Shown here: piece after piece, positions 45,203 to 54,943 of the stretch
How the letters are laid out: each line of letters starts with the position of its first letter
Numbering within the stretch: the stretch's first letter is position 1
Origin: Corynebacterium caspium DSM 44850
Lineage (GTDB): Bacteria > Actinomycetota > Actinomycetes > Mycobacteriales > Mycobacteriaceae
Direction of reading: 5' to 3'
DNA: 64,000 bases
NCBI RefSeq assembly: GCF_030440555.1
Contig: NZ_CP047118.1
Coordinates: forward strand, 868,001-932,000
Translations under genes and position numbers: made by a program
Notes under the pieces: model-generated
The model's database searches: none
The model's input: only the letters and a program-made list of their open reading frames with translations
What the model was told of the DNA's origin: nothing

Positions 45203-46333
45203 CTATTGCTCGGAGGAGTCAGGATCCCAGACGCTGATTGGAATGAATGGATTTTCTCGTAGCCTTTTCGTCAGGGTTTTGTCGTTAACGATTATGGCGA
45301 CTGATGCTCTTGCTCTTGTGATTCCAACGTAAAAAAGGCAAGCGCTCTTGTCTACCAAAGGCGTGCCGTCTGCAATCAGTTTGAGCATGGGATTGGTCGG
45401 AAAGATGATCACCCGTTCGAAGGTGAGCCCCTTGACTGTTCCGATGTTTTTGAATTCCAGATCAGTGAGATGCTTGCCAGATGCTTTACTACTGCGCAGA
45501 GGCACCGGATGATAATTTTCGCGATAGGTTGCGAGGTGTTGTTCGTGCACGAGAAAAACACCGTCGTGTCCAGTTACCGTCTGGTTTTGGGAGATTGTTG
45601 GCGCGAACCCCTTTTCAGGGGGGAAAATACGGTCTGAGAAGTCAGCAATTTTCTGGTTTGATCGCCAGGTTTCACATAGCTCTTTGATTTCAAGGAGACC
45701 CGCCGATTCGTGATCCCGGTACCAGTTGATGAGTCCAAGACGATCCGCGTTTCGGTTTTTCGATGACGTTTGATCACTATCAAGCAGGGATTGTCTGACA
45801 TCGCCGACCAAGATCAGGTGCGGTGTCGCTTGGCTCAAGAGTCGCTCGATGACATCGAGGCTTTTTCGGCTGATGTCCTGGACTTCGTCGATGATTATTT
45901 CGTCGTAGATGCGGCCTAGCCGTTTTTCAACTGCTCCCTGCGAAGCTTCAGCGACCTTGACTGCAAGCTCGGGCAATGTTTCTTTGTATATCGACCCATT
46001 CGAGGAGAAATAGCGCCGAACCCCTCCTACTTTGAAGTGGTCTTTAGGGTGCATAGCGCGGTCAAAAATGAATCCAGTAGGGCGTACGTCCGGGAATAGG
46101 ATGGGGAGATATGGTCGGACGTAGTGACTGATCATGAATGCGTACCAACCCATGACGTCTGGCATTTGAGACTGGCTGCACGCGGCGGAAAGCCGCGAAA
46201 CGAGTTCTTCTTGCCCTGAGTCAGTGAGTGTGATGACCAGCCGTCTCTTTTGATCCTCCGTGTTAGCGCATATTTGGACGATGGACCCTGTTTTCCCTGC
46301 TCCAGCACAAGCGTGAACGAAGTTATGGATCAC
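45203..46333 (-). CDS. UvrD-like SF1 helicase of a Gabija-like pair (GajB-like)
   Basis: Superfamily 1A helicase-like protein of 376 residues. Walker A is AGAGKT at residues 10-15, Walker B IIIDEVQD with Asp149-Glu150, the motif III region HLILVGDVRQSLLDSDQ, and motif VI FYVGITRARASV near 340-352. It is short for UvrD proteins (about 700) and shorter than described GajB (about 490), with no Q motif before Walker A and reduced 1B/2B subdomains. The GTG start overlaps the stop of the OLD-nuclease gene by four bases, so both are made from one message. In Gabija, GajB stimulates the nuclease on sensing nucleotide depletion or DNA ends. Confidence 0.82.
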   Translation of the reverse strand: MIHNFVHACAGAGKTGSIVQICANTEDQKRRLVITLTDSGQEELVSRLSAACSQSQMPDVMGWYAFMISHYVRPYLPILFPDVRPTGFIFDRAMHPKDHFKVGGVRRYFSSNGSIYKETLPELAVKVAEASQGAVEKRLGRIYDEIIIDEVQDISRKSLDVIERLLSQATPHLILVGDVRQSLLDSDQTSSKNRNADRLGLINWYRDHESAGLLEIKELCETWRSNQKIADFSDRIFPPEKGFAPTISQNQTVTGHDGVFLVHEQHLATYRENYHPVPLRSSKASGKHLTDLEFKNIGTVKGLTFERVIIFPTNPMLKLIADGTPLVDKSACLFYVGITRARASVAIIVNDKTLTKRLRENPFIPISVWDPDSSEQ

Positions 46334-47970
46334 GATAATCCGCTTGTCCTGGTCACGACGCTTTGAAGCGATTTGATTGCATCTGCGATGTATTTAGGAG
46401 GATCGAGCCTTACCGACGCAGTCGCAATTTTGAGCGCCGTAGCCGTCTTGTGCGTCGACATCCAATCCAAAAGGTCTACGTTGTTGTCTAGCCCGAGAAC
46501 TGTTCGAAGAGCATCTTCACTATTCACCGACTTAATCTGATACTCGAGCGTCCTACCCGAGTCGGGTTGGCCAACAAAGAGCTCGCGTTCGTTGGGTTTC
46601 GTGAATTTCTTAATCTTGTCTTGCCAGTGTTCTGGGGCCTTGCCATCGTTGTCACGTAGCGCTATAAGTGGTCGATTCAGCACTGAAGCTAGTTCGAATC
46701 CTCGATGGAACGAGACCCCACCGATTGATATGACATCCACGCCGTAGGCTAGAGGCTCAGCTCCGTATTTGTCGAAAAAGAATCTGTTGAAAACGATTTC
46801 GTCGGAAGGTCCTTCAACCAGTACAGCCTTTTTCGCCAGGACAAGTCGTAACGTGTCGAATCCAGAAAGCTTCTTGAAGTACTCTGACGTGTCATCGCTG
46901 AGATCTTGGAATGCGTGCGCAGTGCCCTCGTGTAGGAGAACAAGCTGGTCTAGGCCAAGGCGGTTGAGGACGTAAGAGCTGTGAGTGGTAATGAGTACCT
47001 GCCGCCCCTCACGCGCTGCTGAAATGTAGGAAAGCAGCTCACGCAAGCTTGTATGACTGAGATGGTTCTCCGGTTCTTCAACCAGTAGATAGGCGGAAGA
47101 CTCAGACGACCTTCCCATCGCAAGAACCGTTTTCGCTATCGCCTGCTTTCCCTTTCCGGACTGAGAAAATGGAACCTTGTCAATCGCTGGTACCAAAGTG
47201 TTTGCCCATGATGATGAGCGTGACTGATCAACTTGAATACCAAGCTTCAACTGGCGAAATGCAGATGAGTCCGTCTCCAACGCTCCATCAAGCACTGTTA
47301 ACAAATCATCACCCAAAGAAGCTCTCATCTTACGGTGCTCAACTGAGACGTGGTTGCGAACCTTAGGATCAAGGCGTTCTTCGACAATCTGACGTGTGTA
47401 GTAGTCCATGCCCCGATCTGAGCGAATCGTGCGCGTGTCGATAGCATCAACCCCTAGTTCCTTGGGGCGTCGATAGACTACTCGGTCGGCAAAATCTCGC
47501 CAATCTAGGCGGTAGTACTCAACTGGAAGGATATGGGGACAATTATCTTCTCGAAAATACTGCTCGATCTCTTCCGAATAATCAGGGTCGGGATATGCGT
47601 GAACGGAAAGACCGACGCCATCCTCCTTTAGCATGTTGTGAATGCCCCGCATCTTCTGAGAATCTCCATCTGGAACCTCAAGATGTATATCGATACGGAA
47701 CTCCGGAATCGCAGGAAGTGGATCTCCGGCCTTTATATTCGAGAGCGCATTGAAGAAAGCATCGACAAGTTCCAAGTTGAACCAGTAGGGGTTGAGAGCC
47801 TCGCTCGCAGTCACCCCTTCGAACTTGCCAGTAAGTGCCATCGTGATGGCCTCGAGAAGAGTGGACTTACCCGCTTCATTTGCGCCCACAATGATGTTCA
47901 TTTCGGGGTGAGGATTGAGAATTAGTTCTTTGAACTTTCGGTAGCCACGAATATGGACTTTACTGATCAT
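46330..47970 (-). CDS. OLD-family ATPase/TOPRIM nuclease (GajA-like)
   Basis: Protein of 546 residues. The N-terminal ABC-type ATPase has Walker A GANEAGKST (29-37), signature-like FSQSGKGKQAI, Walker B AYLLVEEPENH (Glu298-Glu299) and the switch His in LITTHSSYVL. The C-terminal TOPRIM domain has Glu386 in AVLVEGPSDE and DxD at Asp440/Asp442 in LRDNDGK. This layout, followed by a UvrD-like gene, defines class 2 OLD nucleases such as GajA of the Gabija anti-phage system. The ATG overlaps the TGA of an upstream degenerate gene (ATGA). GC-rich codon use differs from the chromosomal genes around it. All catalytic residues appear intact. Confidence 0.86.
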   Translation of the reverse strand: MISKVHIRGYRKFKELILNPHPEMNIIVGANEAGKSTLLEAITMALTGKFEGVTASEALNPYWFNLELVDAFFNALSNIKAGDPLPAIPEFRIDIHLEVPDGDSQKMRGIHNMLKEDGVGLSVHAYPDPDYSEEIEQYFREDNCPHILPVEYYRLDWRDFADRVVYRRPKELGVDAIDTRTIRSDRGMDYYTRQIVEERLDPKVRNHVSVEHRKMRASLGDDLLTVLDGALETDSSAFRQLKLGIQVDQSRSSSWANTLVPAIDKVPFSQSGKGKQAIAKTVLAMGRSSESSAYLLVEEPENHLSHTSLRELLSYISAAREGRQVLITTHSSYVLNRLGLDQLVLLHEGTAHAFQDLSDDTSEYFKKLSGFDTLRLVLAKKAVLVEGPSDEIVFNRFFFDKYGAEPLAYGVDVISIGGVSFHRGFELASVLNRPLIALRDNDGKAPEHWQDKIKKFTKPNERELFVGQPDSGRTLEYQIKSVNSEDALRTVLGLDNNVDLLDWMSTHKTATALKIATASVRLDPPKYIADAIKSLQSVVTRTSGLS

Positions 47971-48500
47971 GAAGCCACCACCTGTTTGATGAGCGCAACG
48001 ATGTCGTCGTGCTTGAGCTGCGGAGAGAATTGGACATTGATGTTTTCTTCGTTAATGGATTCGAAGAACCTCTTAGCCGATTTTGAATCGTAGCTTCTCT
48101 GAATCGCGTAGATCGAATTGGGTGTTGACGTCGTAGTTTCGATGATGAAGTTCAGCGACATTTTGTGGTTTGCGCCTTTGAGCACGTCGGAGTCTTGGAT
48201 GTTGCCTTGGACGACGTCACGCAGCGGTCGCCCGTCTGGTTCGGTCAGTGCTGTGGCACCCAGTGGCGCGTCGATGCGGGTGTAGGAGAAGCGGTTGATG
48301 AACTCGCATTGCATCCACTCGTAGAACTGGGCGACGAACCTAGCCAGTGTGGCCTGGTTGAAGAATTCCTATAGTAACGGGTGCTTCGCGTTGTAGTGCA
48401 CAAGCCCAGCATTGATCGTTTGTAGAGGCAGATAGGTTTGCAGATAGGCACCTTTAAGCCAGTCACCATAGTTGAGCGTGTCATCGATAGAAAACCTGGC
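47967..48500 (-). pseudogene. Unrecognised gene, C-terminal part, split by an amber codon
   Basis: A continuous frame from about 48500 encodes FSIDDTLNYGDWLKGAYLQ, then HYNAKHPLL, a TAG at 48369-48371, then EFFNQATLARFVAQFYEWMQ and further sequence to the TGA that overlaps the OLD gene start. Protein character is clear on both sides of the TAG, so the stop is a point mutation, a sequencing error or a readthrough site. The N-terminal portion is absent. I do not recognise the family. Position and overlap indicate that it was the gene preceding gajA-like in the operon. A restriction or helicase subunit would fit the context, but nothing proves it. Confidence 0.6.
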
Positions 48501-48520
48501 CTTGGTTGATGTTTTACAAT

Positions 48521-48872
48521 CAGATCGCCATCGTCACCGCGCTCGATCGCTCTTGCGTGAACCGCCCATTTTTTGCAGCTACTTCCTCGGCCAGGCGCAA
48601 AGACGTAAAAGTTTTGCCCGTACCACAGGCCATAATCAGTTTGCCACGATCATGTATTTGGAAACCCGCATGCACCGCGTCAATAGCTTTACGCTGGTGG
48701 AGGCGGGGGCCAAAAGGTTGGTTTAAGTCAACTTCGAAAACCCTACTTGTTGCTGGATAAACAATATCCCAATCAATAGGCGCATCAGCGATTTCTGCCA
48801 TCCCAATTAACCACGAGTGGCATTATCGGAGATCTTATTAAGTTCGGTTAAAACATCATTCACAGTCGACAT
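48521..48872 (-). pseudogene. Restriction-type SF2 helicase N-terminal remnant
   Basis: Two pieces in different frames. From ATG 48872, MSTVNDVLTELNKISDNATR resembles the first residues of type ISP/DEAD restriction helicases. From 48801, WDIVYPATSRVFEVDL, PFGPRLHQRKAIDAVHAGF and the Walker A-like LIMACGTGKTFTSLRLAEE follow, ending at AAKNGR. Family members have a long nuclease region between the two pieces and several hundred residues after the second. Both internal and distal parts are deleted. It lies just before yvcK and marks the right edge of the accessory block. Confidence 0.65.
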
Positions 48873-48957
48873 ACAGCTAATTTAGCAGGCTTCACCGTTT
48901 TTCCAGTACGAAGAGACACCGGCTATCCTGGTCAAAAAGCCAATAGGAAGAAATCTA

Positions 48958-49950
48958 ATGAGTGTCTCGCAAGATACCTTCACTGCAGATCCGCAACCTG
49001 TGATCACCTCTTTAGGAGGTGGGCACGGGCTATTTCAAACCCTAAAAGCTGTTCGTCTTTGCCACCCAAAATCAATTAATGCGGTGGTCACAGTAGCTGA
49101 TGACGGGGGATCTTCCGGGCGGATTCGCAGGGAAATGGGACTGGTTCCTCCTGGTGATCTCCGCATGGCAATTGCTGCTTTAGGAGCAGCAGATCCGCAA
49201 TCCCAATTATGGGGAGAGATTCTGCAAAATCGTTTCCGCGGCAATGGCGCCCTAGCCGGGCACGCTATCGGAAATCTCCTGATTTCTGGAATAGACGAAT
49301 ATTTAGGCGATATCCAAACTGCCCTTGATATGGTTGGCCGCTTAACTAATGCCCAAGGACGCGTACTGCCGGTATGTCTTAAACCTTTAGACCTCGAAGC
49401 TGAAGTCGCCGGGCTTGACGATGATCCCCGCATAATCCACCCCGTGCGCGGCCAAGTAGCAGTAGCCACCACCCCTGGAACTGTAAGACGGGTGCGTTTA
49501 ATACCAGAAAACCCAGTGGCTAATCCCAATGCGGTAGCTGCGATCAAGCAAGCAGATATCATCACCTTAGGCCCTGGTTCCTGGTTTTCTTCGGTGATTC
49601 CGCACTTACTAATTCCAGAAATAGTAGCCGCACTTACTGCCGCCCGCGGGCACACCATAGTTTTATTAAATCTTTCTTCAGAACCGGGGGAGACCCAAGG
49701 TTTTTCTTTTGAACGGCATGTGCATATGCTGGCCCAACACGCCCCAAATTTACGTATCAATACGATTGTTGCCGATAGCGATGCCGTACGCACTCGTTCC
49801 GAACGTGACTATTTGTGTCGATCAGCGGAAACTCTGGGTGCTGAAGTTTGGTTCGAAGACGTCCACCAACTAGATGAACAAGGTCGCCCGCGCAATGTAC
49901 ATGACCCAGAAAAAGTAGCGGCAGTCTTAGAAAAAATCTATAAGGCATAA
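48958..49950 (+). CDS. yvcK: YvcK/CofD-like gluconeogenesis factor
   Basis: Member of the YvcK/CuvA family needed in other bacteria for normal cell shape and growth on gluconeogenic carbon sources; binds UDP-sugars. The 330-residue product has the N-terminal VITSLGGGHGLFQTLKAVR nucleotide-binding motif, VADDGGSSGRIR, PPGDLRMAIAAL and the ITLGPGSWFSSVIPHLL segment. It is typically joined to rapZ upstream; here a large block intervenes, so it needs a promoter in the 85 bases upstream of 48958. AGGAAG precedes ATG. whiA follows after 60 bases. Confidence 0.93.
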   Translation: MSVSQDTFTADPQPVITSLGGGHGLFQTLKAVRLCHPKSINAVVTVADDGGSSGRIRREMGLVPPGDLRMAIAALGAADPQSQLWGEILQNRFRGNGALAGHAIGNLLISGIDEYLGDIQTALDMVGRLTNAQGRVLPVCLKPLDLEAEVAGLDDDPRIIHPVRGQVAVATTPGTVRRVRLIPENPVANPNAVAAIKQADIITLGPGSWFSSVIPHLLIPEIVAALTAARGHTIVLLNLSSEPGETQGFSFERHVHMLAQHAPNLRINTIVADSDAVRTRSERDYLCRSAETLGAEVWFEDVHQLDEQGRPRNVHDPEKVAAVLEKIYKA

Positions 49951-50010
49951 CCTGCAAGGCATAACTGTGGAGTTTGCTTTAAGGTGGACCCTATTTGAAA
50001 GGATGGCGCT

Positions 50011-51003
50011 ATGGTTGCTCTGACAGCACGGGTAAAAGATGAATTAGTAAATGTAAACGTTCATAATATTTCTTCCCGACTGGCAGAAATAGCAGCAATC
50101 ATTCGCTATGCCGGCGAAATAACCGTAGCGGGTCGGAATCTCAGAGTATTCGTGGAATTCGACCACGAAGGTGCTGCCATCCGCTTCCATGACGAAATCC
50201 AAGATATCTTCTCTATCTCCCCGGAATTTGGCGTATACGTAGATGAAAATAGCGAAGAACTAGGTCTGTTTTATGTTTTGATCAATACCGGAGCCAAAGA
50301 AGTAATCCGACGCACTGGCCTGGTGACCCGCGGGGGAACCCTAGTTGTTGGACTGCCTCCACAAGTAATTTCAGGCACTGTCTCAGATAGCGAAGCTGCC
50401 TGGCGCGGAGCTTTTTTGGCCGCTGGAAACCTGCAAAATCCAGATCGCACCACCTCTTTGGAAGTAGCTTGCCCTGGAGTAGAAGCTGCCCTGGCCTTAG
50501 TAGGTTGCGCGCGGCGCTGCGGGATTTCTGCGCGGTGTCGAGAAACACGCACCGGAGTGCGGGTAACTATTCGCGACGGCGAAGCCATAGGTGCACTGCT
50601 AAGTAGGTTAGGTTCCCAAACCACGCGCTTGGAATGGGATAAAAGACGTTTGCGTCGGGAAGCAACTAGTTCTAATAATCGCCTAGTTAATTTCGACGAT
50701 GCCAACCTGCGCCGTTCCGCCCAAGCTGCCGTAGCCGCCGCCGCCAGAGCCAATAGAGCCATGGAAATACTTGGCGATGAAGTCCCTGAACACCTTGCTG
50801 AAGCAGGTTCACTAAGAGTGCAATATAGAGAGGCCTCTTTGGAGGAATTAGGCAAACTAGCCGAACCTCCCATGACTAAAGATGCCATAGCTGGAAGAAT
50901 TAGGCGGCTGCTATCTATGGCCGATAAAAAAGCCCGCGAACTGGGAATTCCTGATACTAAGGCAGCCTGTAAAGAACTAGGCGAAGATAGCGCAGATAGT
51001 TAA
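50011..51003 (+). CDS. whiA: Sporulation/division regulator WhiA
   Basis: DNA-binding regulator conserved in Gram-positive bacteria; in Streptomyces it acts with WhiB at sporulation septation, and in non-sporulating corynebacteria it is tied to cell division. The N-terminal degenerate LAGLIDADG-like domain spans about 1-215 (AEIAAIIRYAGEI, AWRGAFLAAGNLQNPDRT), with no catalytic endonuclease residues expected. The C-terminal helix-turn-helix (SLRVQYREASLEELGKLA, TKDAIAGRIRRLLSMA) lies at about 265-320. It has 330 residues. AAAGGATGG precedes the ATG. Confidence 0.94.
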   Translation: MVALTARVKDELVNVNVHNISSRLAEIAAIIRYAGEITVAGRNLRVFVEFDHEGAAIRFHDEIQDIFSISPEFGVYVDENSEELGLFYVLINTGAKEVIRRTGLVTRGGTLVVGLPPQVISGTVSDSEAAWRGAFLAAGNLQNPDRTTSLEVACPGVEAALALVGCARRCGISARCRETRTGVRVTIRDGEAIGALLSRLGSQTTRLEWDKRRLRREATSSNNRLVNFDDANLRRSAQAAVAAAARANRAMEILGDEVPEHLAEAGSLRVQYREASLEELGKLAEPPMTKDAIAGRIRRLLSMADKKARELGIPDTKAACKELGEDSADS

Positions 51004-52402
<1,399 letters not shown>

Positions 52403-52418
52403 GCCTTTTTACCCTGAT

Positions 52419-52455
52419 GGCCCGGGGTGTGCCTCGGCACACTAACCGGGCCTTT
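52419..52455 (+). terminator. Hairpin between gapA and pgk
   Basis: GGCCCGG (52419-52425) / CCGGGCC (52446-52452) with an inner GTGTGCC/GGCACAC stem, followed by TTT. It probably ends or attenuates part of the gapA transcript, giving more gapA than pgk mRNA. Confidence 0.75.
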
Positions 52456-52522
52456 GGCTTAATCTGTACCTAAAATTTTAACTATTTGCGCATCTTCGTT
52501 TTCCACCTCTTAGGAGAAACTC

Positions 52523-53740
52523 GTGGCCCTTAAAACCATCGATTCCTTGCTGCAGTCCGGCGTAGCAGGACGCCATATTCTGGTTCGTTCCGACTTCAAT
52601 GTTCCGCTAAATGATGCCGGAGAAATCACCGATACTGGCCGTATTACCGCCTCTTTGCCCACCTTAAAAGCCCTAAGTGCTGCTGGTGCAAAAGTTATTG
52701 TGATGGCCCACCTCGGCCGGCCCAAAGGGGAAGTAAACCCTAAATATTCCCTTGCTCCAGTAGCAGAAGCCCTCTCTGAGGCCCTGGACCAATATGTTGC
52801 CCTAGCTGCAGATCTAGTGGGCGAAGATGCCCACGAGCGTGCCAATGGCCTAAACGATGGCGATATCGTACTGCTAGAAAATGTGCGTTTTGATGCCCGC
52901 GAAACCTCTAAAGATCCAGCCGAACGTGCCGCTTTAGCTGCCGAACTAGCAAGCCTAGCTGCCGATAATGGAGCATTTGTTTCCGACGGTTTCGGAGTAG
53001 TACACCGCGAACAAGCTTCTGTATTTGATGTTGCCAAGCTGCTTCCGGCATATGCAGGATACTTGGTTGAAAAAGAAGTCACCGTTTTGCAAAAAGTTGC
53101 CGCCGCCCCAGAAGCCCCATATGCGGTAGTCCTAGGTGGCTCCAAAGTCTCCGATAAGCTCGGCGTTATTGAAGCCCTAGCCGGCAAAGCCGATAAGCTA
53201 ATTATTGGTGGCGGAATGTGCTACACCTTCCTCAAAGCCAAGGGCTATGACGTACAAGAATCGCTTTTGCAAGAAGAAATGGTAGAAACCTGCGCCTCCT
53301 TACTGGCTCGCTACGGTGATCAAATTGTTCTGCCAGTAGATCTAGTTGCCGCAGATAGTTTTGATCCCAATGCGGAGAAGAAAATCGTCGCCCTAGATGG
53401 TATTCCTGCTGGTTGGCAATCCCTAGATATTGGCCCAGAAACTGTTTCCGCCTTCGCCGAGGTCCTTGCTTCTGCTAAAACCATTTTCTGGAATGGCCCA
53501 ATGGGAGTCTTTGAATTCGAAGCCTTCTCCGCCGGCACCAAAGGCATTGCGCAGGCTATCATCGACGCAACTGCAAAAAATGGCGCCTTTAGCGTCGTAG
53601 GCGGTGGCGATTCCGCTGCCTCCGTACGTATTTTGGGACTCGACGAAAATGGCTTCAGTCATATCTCCACCGGTGGTGGGGCCTCGCTAGAATTCCTCGA
53701 AGGCAAAAACCTGCCCGGTGTTGCGGTTCTCGCAGACTAA
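52523..53740 (+). CDS. pgk: Phosphoglycerate kinase
   Basis: Transfers phosphate from 1,3-bisphosphoglycerate to ADP. The 405-residue product has the signature [31 protein letters not shown] (substrate binding), [15 protein letters not shown], and the nucleotide-binding [12 protein letters not shown] in the C-terminal domain. GTG 52523 follows TTAGGAGAA. It lies 120 bases after gapA, with a hairpin in between, and 33 bases before tpiA. Confidence 0.97.
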   Translation: MALKTIDSLLQSGVAGRHILVRSDFNVPLNDAGEITDTGRITASLPTLKALSAAGAKVIVMAHLGRPKGEVNPKYSLAPVAEALSEALDQYVALAADLVGEDAHERANGLNDGDIVLLENVRFDARETSKDPAERAALAAELASLAADNGAFVSDGFGVVHREQASVFDVAKLLPAYAGYLVEKEVTVLQKVAAAPEAPYAVVLGGSKVSDKLGVIEALAGKADKLIIGGGMCYTFLKAKGYDVQESLLQEEMVETCASLLARYGDQIVLPVDLVAADSFDPNAEKKIVALDGIPAGWQSLDIGPETVSAFAEVLASAKTIFWNGPMGVFEFEAFSAGTKGIAQAIIDATAKNGAFSVVGGGDSAASVRILGLDENGFSHISTGGGASLEFLEGKNLPGVAVLAD

Positions 53741-53773
53741 TTTTTCCAACCCTTTTTGAAAGGCTAGTCACTA

Positions 53774-54556
53774 ATGGCTATTAAACCGCTCATCGTTGGT
53801 AACTGGAAGATGAATAAAGATCATCTAGAAGCCATGCTAACTGTCCAGGCCTTCGATTTCGCCTTGCCTAAGGAATACTACGAATACGTAGACGCCGGAT
53901 TCGCAGTACCATTTACTGATCTGCGTTCTGTGCAAACCATGGTTAGCGAAGAAAAAATGAAGCTCAGCTATGGTGCCCAAGATATTTCTGCACATGAATC
54001 TGGCGCCTATACCGGAGAAATCTCCGGCGCCATGCTATCTCGTTTGGGCTGCACCTGGGCGGTAGTAGGCCACTCAGAACGCCGCGCATACCACGGTGAA
54101 ACTGACGCAGATGTAGCTGCCAAAGCCAAAGCTGCACTAACCCACGAAATAACCCCAATTATTTGTGTGGGCGAACCTGAAGAAATCCGTGAAGCTGGCA
54201 CCCACGTAAAATACGTAGTGGAAATGACCAAAGCCTCTCTAGCAGGTTTAAGCGCCGAAGAACTGGCTAAGGTCGTAATTGCTTATGAACCCGTGTGGGC
54301 TATTGGCACCGGCAAAGTAGCCTCCGCTGCAGATGCCCAAGAAGTATGCGCAGCTATTCGCGAAACTCTAGCCGAAATTGCTAACCCCGAAATAGCAGCT
54401 GCCTTGCGTATTCTCTACGGCGGTTCTGTTAACACAGACTCCGTAGCTGAGCTTATTTCACAGCCAGATGTTAATGGCGGACTAGTCGGAGGAGCCTCCC
54501 TTGATGGAAAAGGCTTCGCAAAACTAGTAGCCGCTGCCGCACAAGCAACGGTATAA
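53774..54556 (+). CDS. tpiA: Triosephosphate isomerase
   Basis: Interconverts dihydroxyacetone phosphate and glyceraldehyde-3-phosphate. The 260-residue barrel has [16 protein letters not shown] (catalytic Lys), [12 protein letters not shown] (catalytic His), and the signature [11 protein letters not shown] with catalytic Glu; [13 protein letters not shown] is near the end. GAAAGGC precedes the ATG. In C. glutamicum and C. diphtheriae ppc follows tpi; here the next gene is secG after 72 bases. Confidence 0.97.
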   Translation: MAIKPLIVGNWKMNKDHLEAMLTVQAFDFALPKEYYEYVDAGFAVPFTDLRSVQTMVSEEKMKLSYGAQDISAHESGAYTGEISGAMLSRLGCTWAVVGHSERRAYHGETDADVAAKAKAALTHEITPIICVGEPEEIREAGTHVKYVVEMTKASLAGLSAEELAKVVIAYEPVWAIGTGKVASAADAQEVCAAIRETLAEIANPEIAAALRILYGGSVNTDSVAELISQPDVNGGLVGGASLDGKGFAKLVAAAAQATV

Positions 54557-54628
54557 CCCTAAACTCCCTAAGTGGTGTAAACTCGAAACAGTTTTTAATC
54601 ACTGCATCACTGTTCGCAAAGGAACTCC

Positions 54629-54865
54629 ATGACTTTAGCTCTCCAGATCATTCTGGTAATCACAGCCTTGCTGATGACGGTGTTCGTCCTCCTGCAAAAA
54701 GGTAAGGGCGGCGGCTTATCCAGCCTCTTCGGTGGCGGAGTACAGTCGAATCTTTCTGGTTCTACTGTTGTGGAGAAGAACCTCACCCGATACACCATTA
54801 TTTTGGCAATTATTTGGATCTCCTGCATTATCGCCCTAAACCTACTCCAGGTGTACGGCTCCTAA
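54629..54865 (+). CDS. secG: SecG subunit of the Sec translocon
   Basis: Small membrane protein of 78 residues with two spans (ALQIILVITALLMTVFVLLQ at 3-22 and TIILAIIWISCIIALNLLQ at the C terminus) and the conserved cytosolic KGKGGGLSSLFGGG between them. It supports SecA-driven export through SecYEG. AAAGGAACTCC precedes the ATG. The gene is followed by a terminator shared with the convergent pgl operon. Confidence 0.95.
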   Translation: MTLALQIILVITALLMTVFVLLQKGKGGGLSSLFGGGVQSNLSGSTVVEKNLTRYTIILAIIWISCIIALNLLQVYGS

Positions 54866-54885
54866 AACAGGAATCAACTAAAGCT

Positions 54886-54926
54886 AAAAGCCCTGCTTCA
54901 GAAATAAATCTGAAACAGGGCCTTTT
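54886..54926. terminator. Bidirectional terminator between secG and pgl
   Basis: AAAAGCCCTGCTTCAG (54886-54901) pairs with CTGAAACAGGGCCTTTT (54910-54926) with one bulge, flanked by A-rich and T-rich ends. It serves both convergent transcripts. Confidence 0.87.
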
Positions 54927-54943
54927 GCTAGCAATTATGGGTT

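Noticed and set aside
48245..48484. 79-codon minus-strand frame
   Set aside because: Out of frame with the clearly protein-like sequence of the amber-split pseudogene at the same place.
31536..48957. tRNA or att site flanking the accessory block
   Set aside because: No tRNA gene and no obvious long direct repeats at the two edges; no integrase remains, so a single integrative element is not supported.
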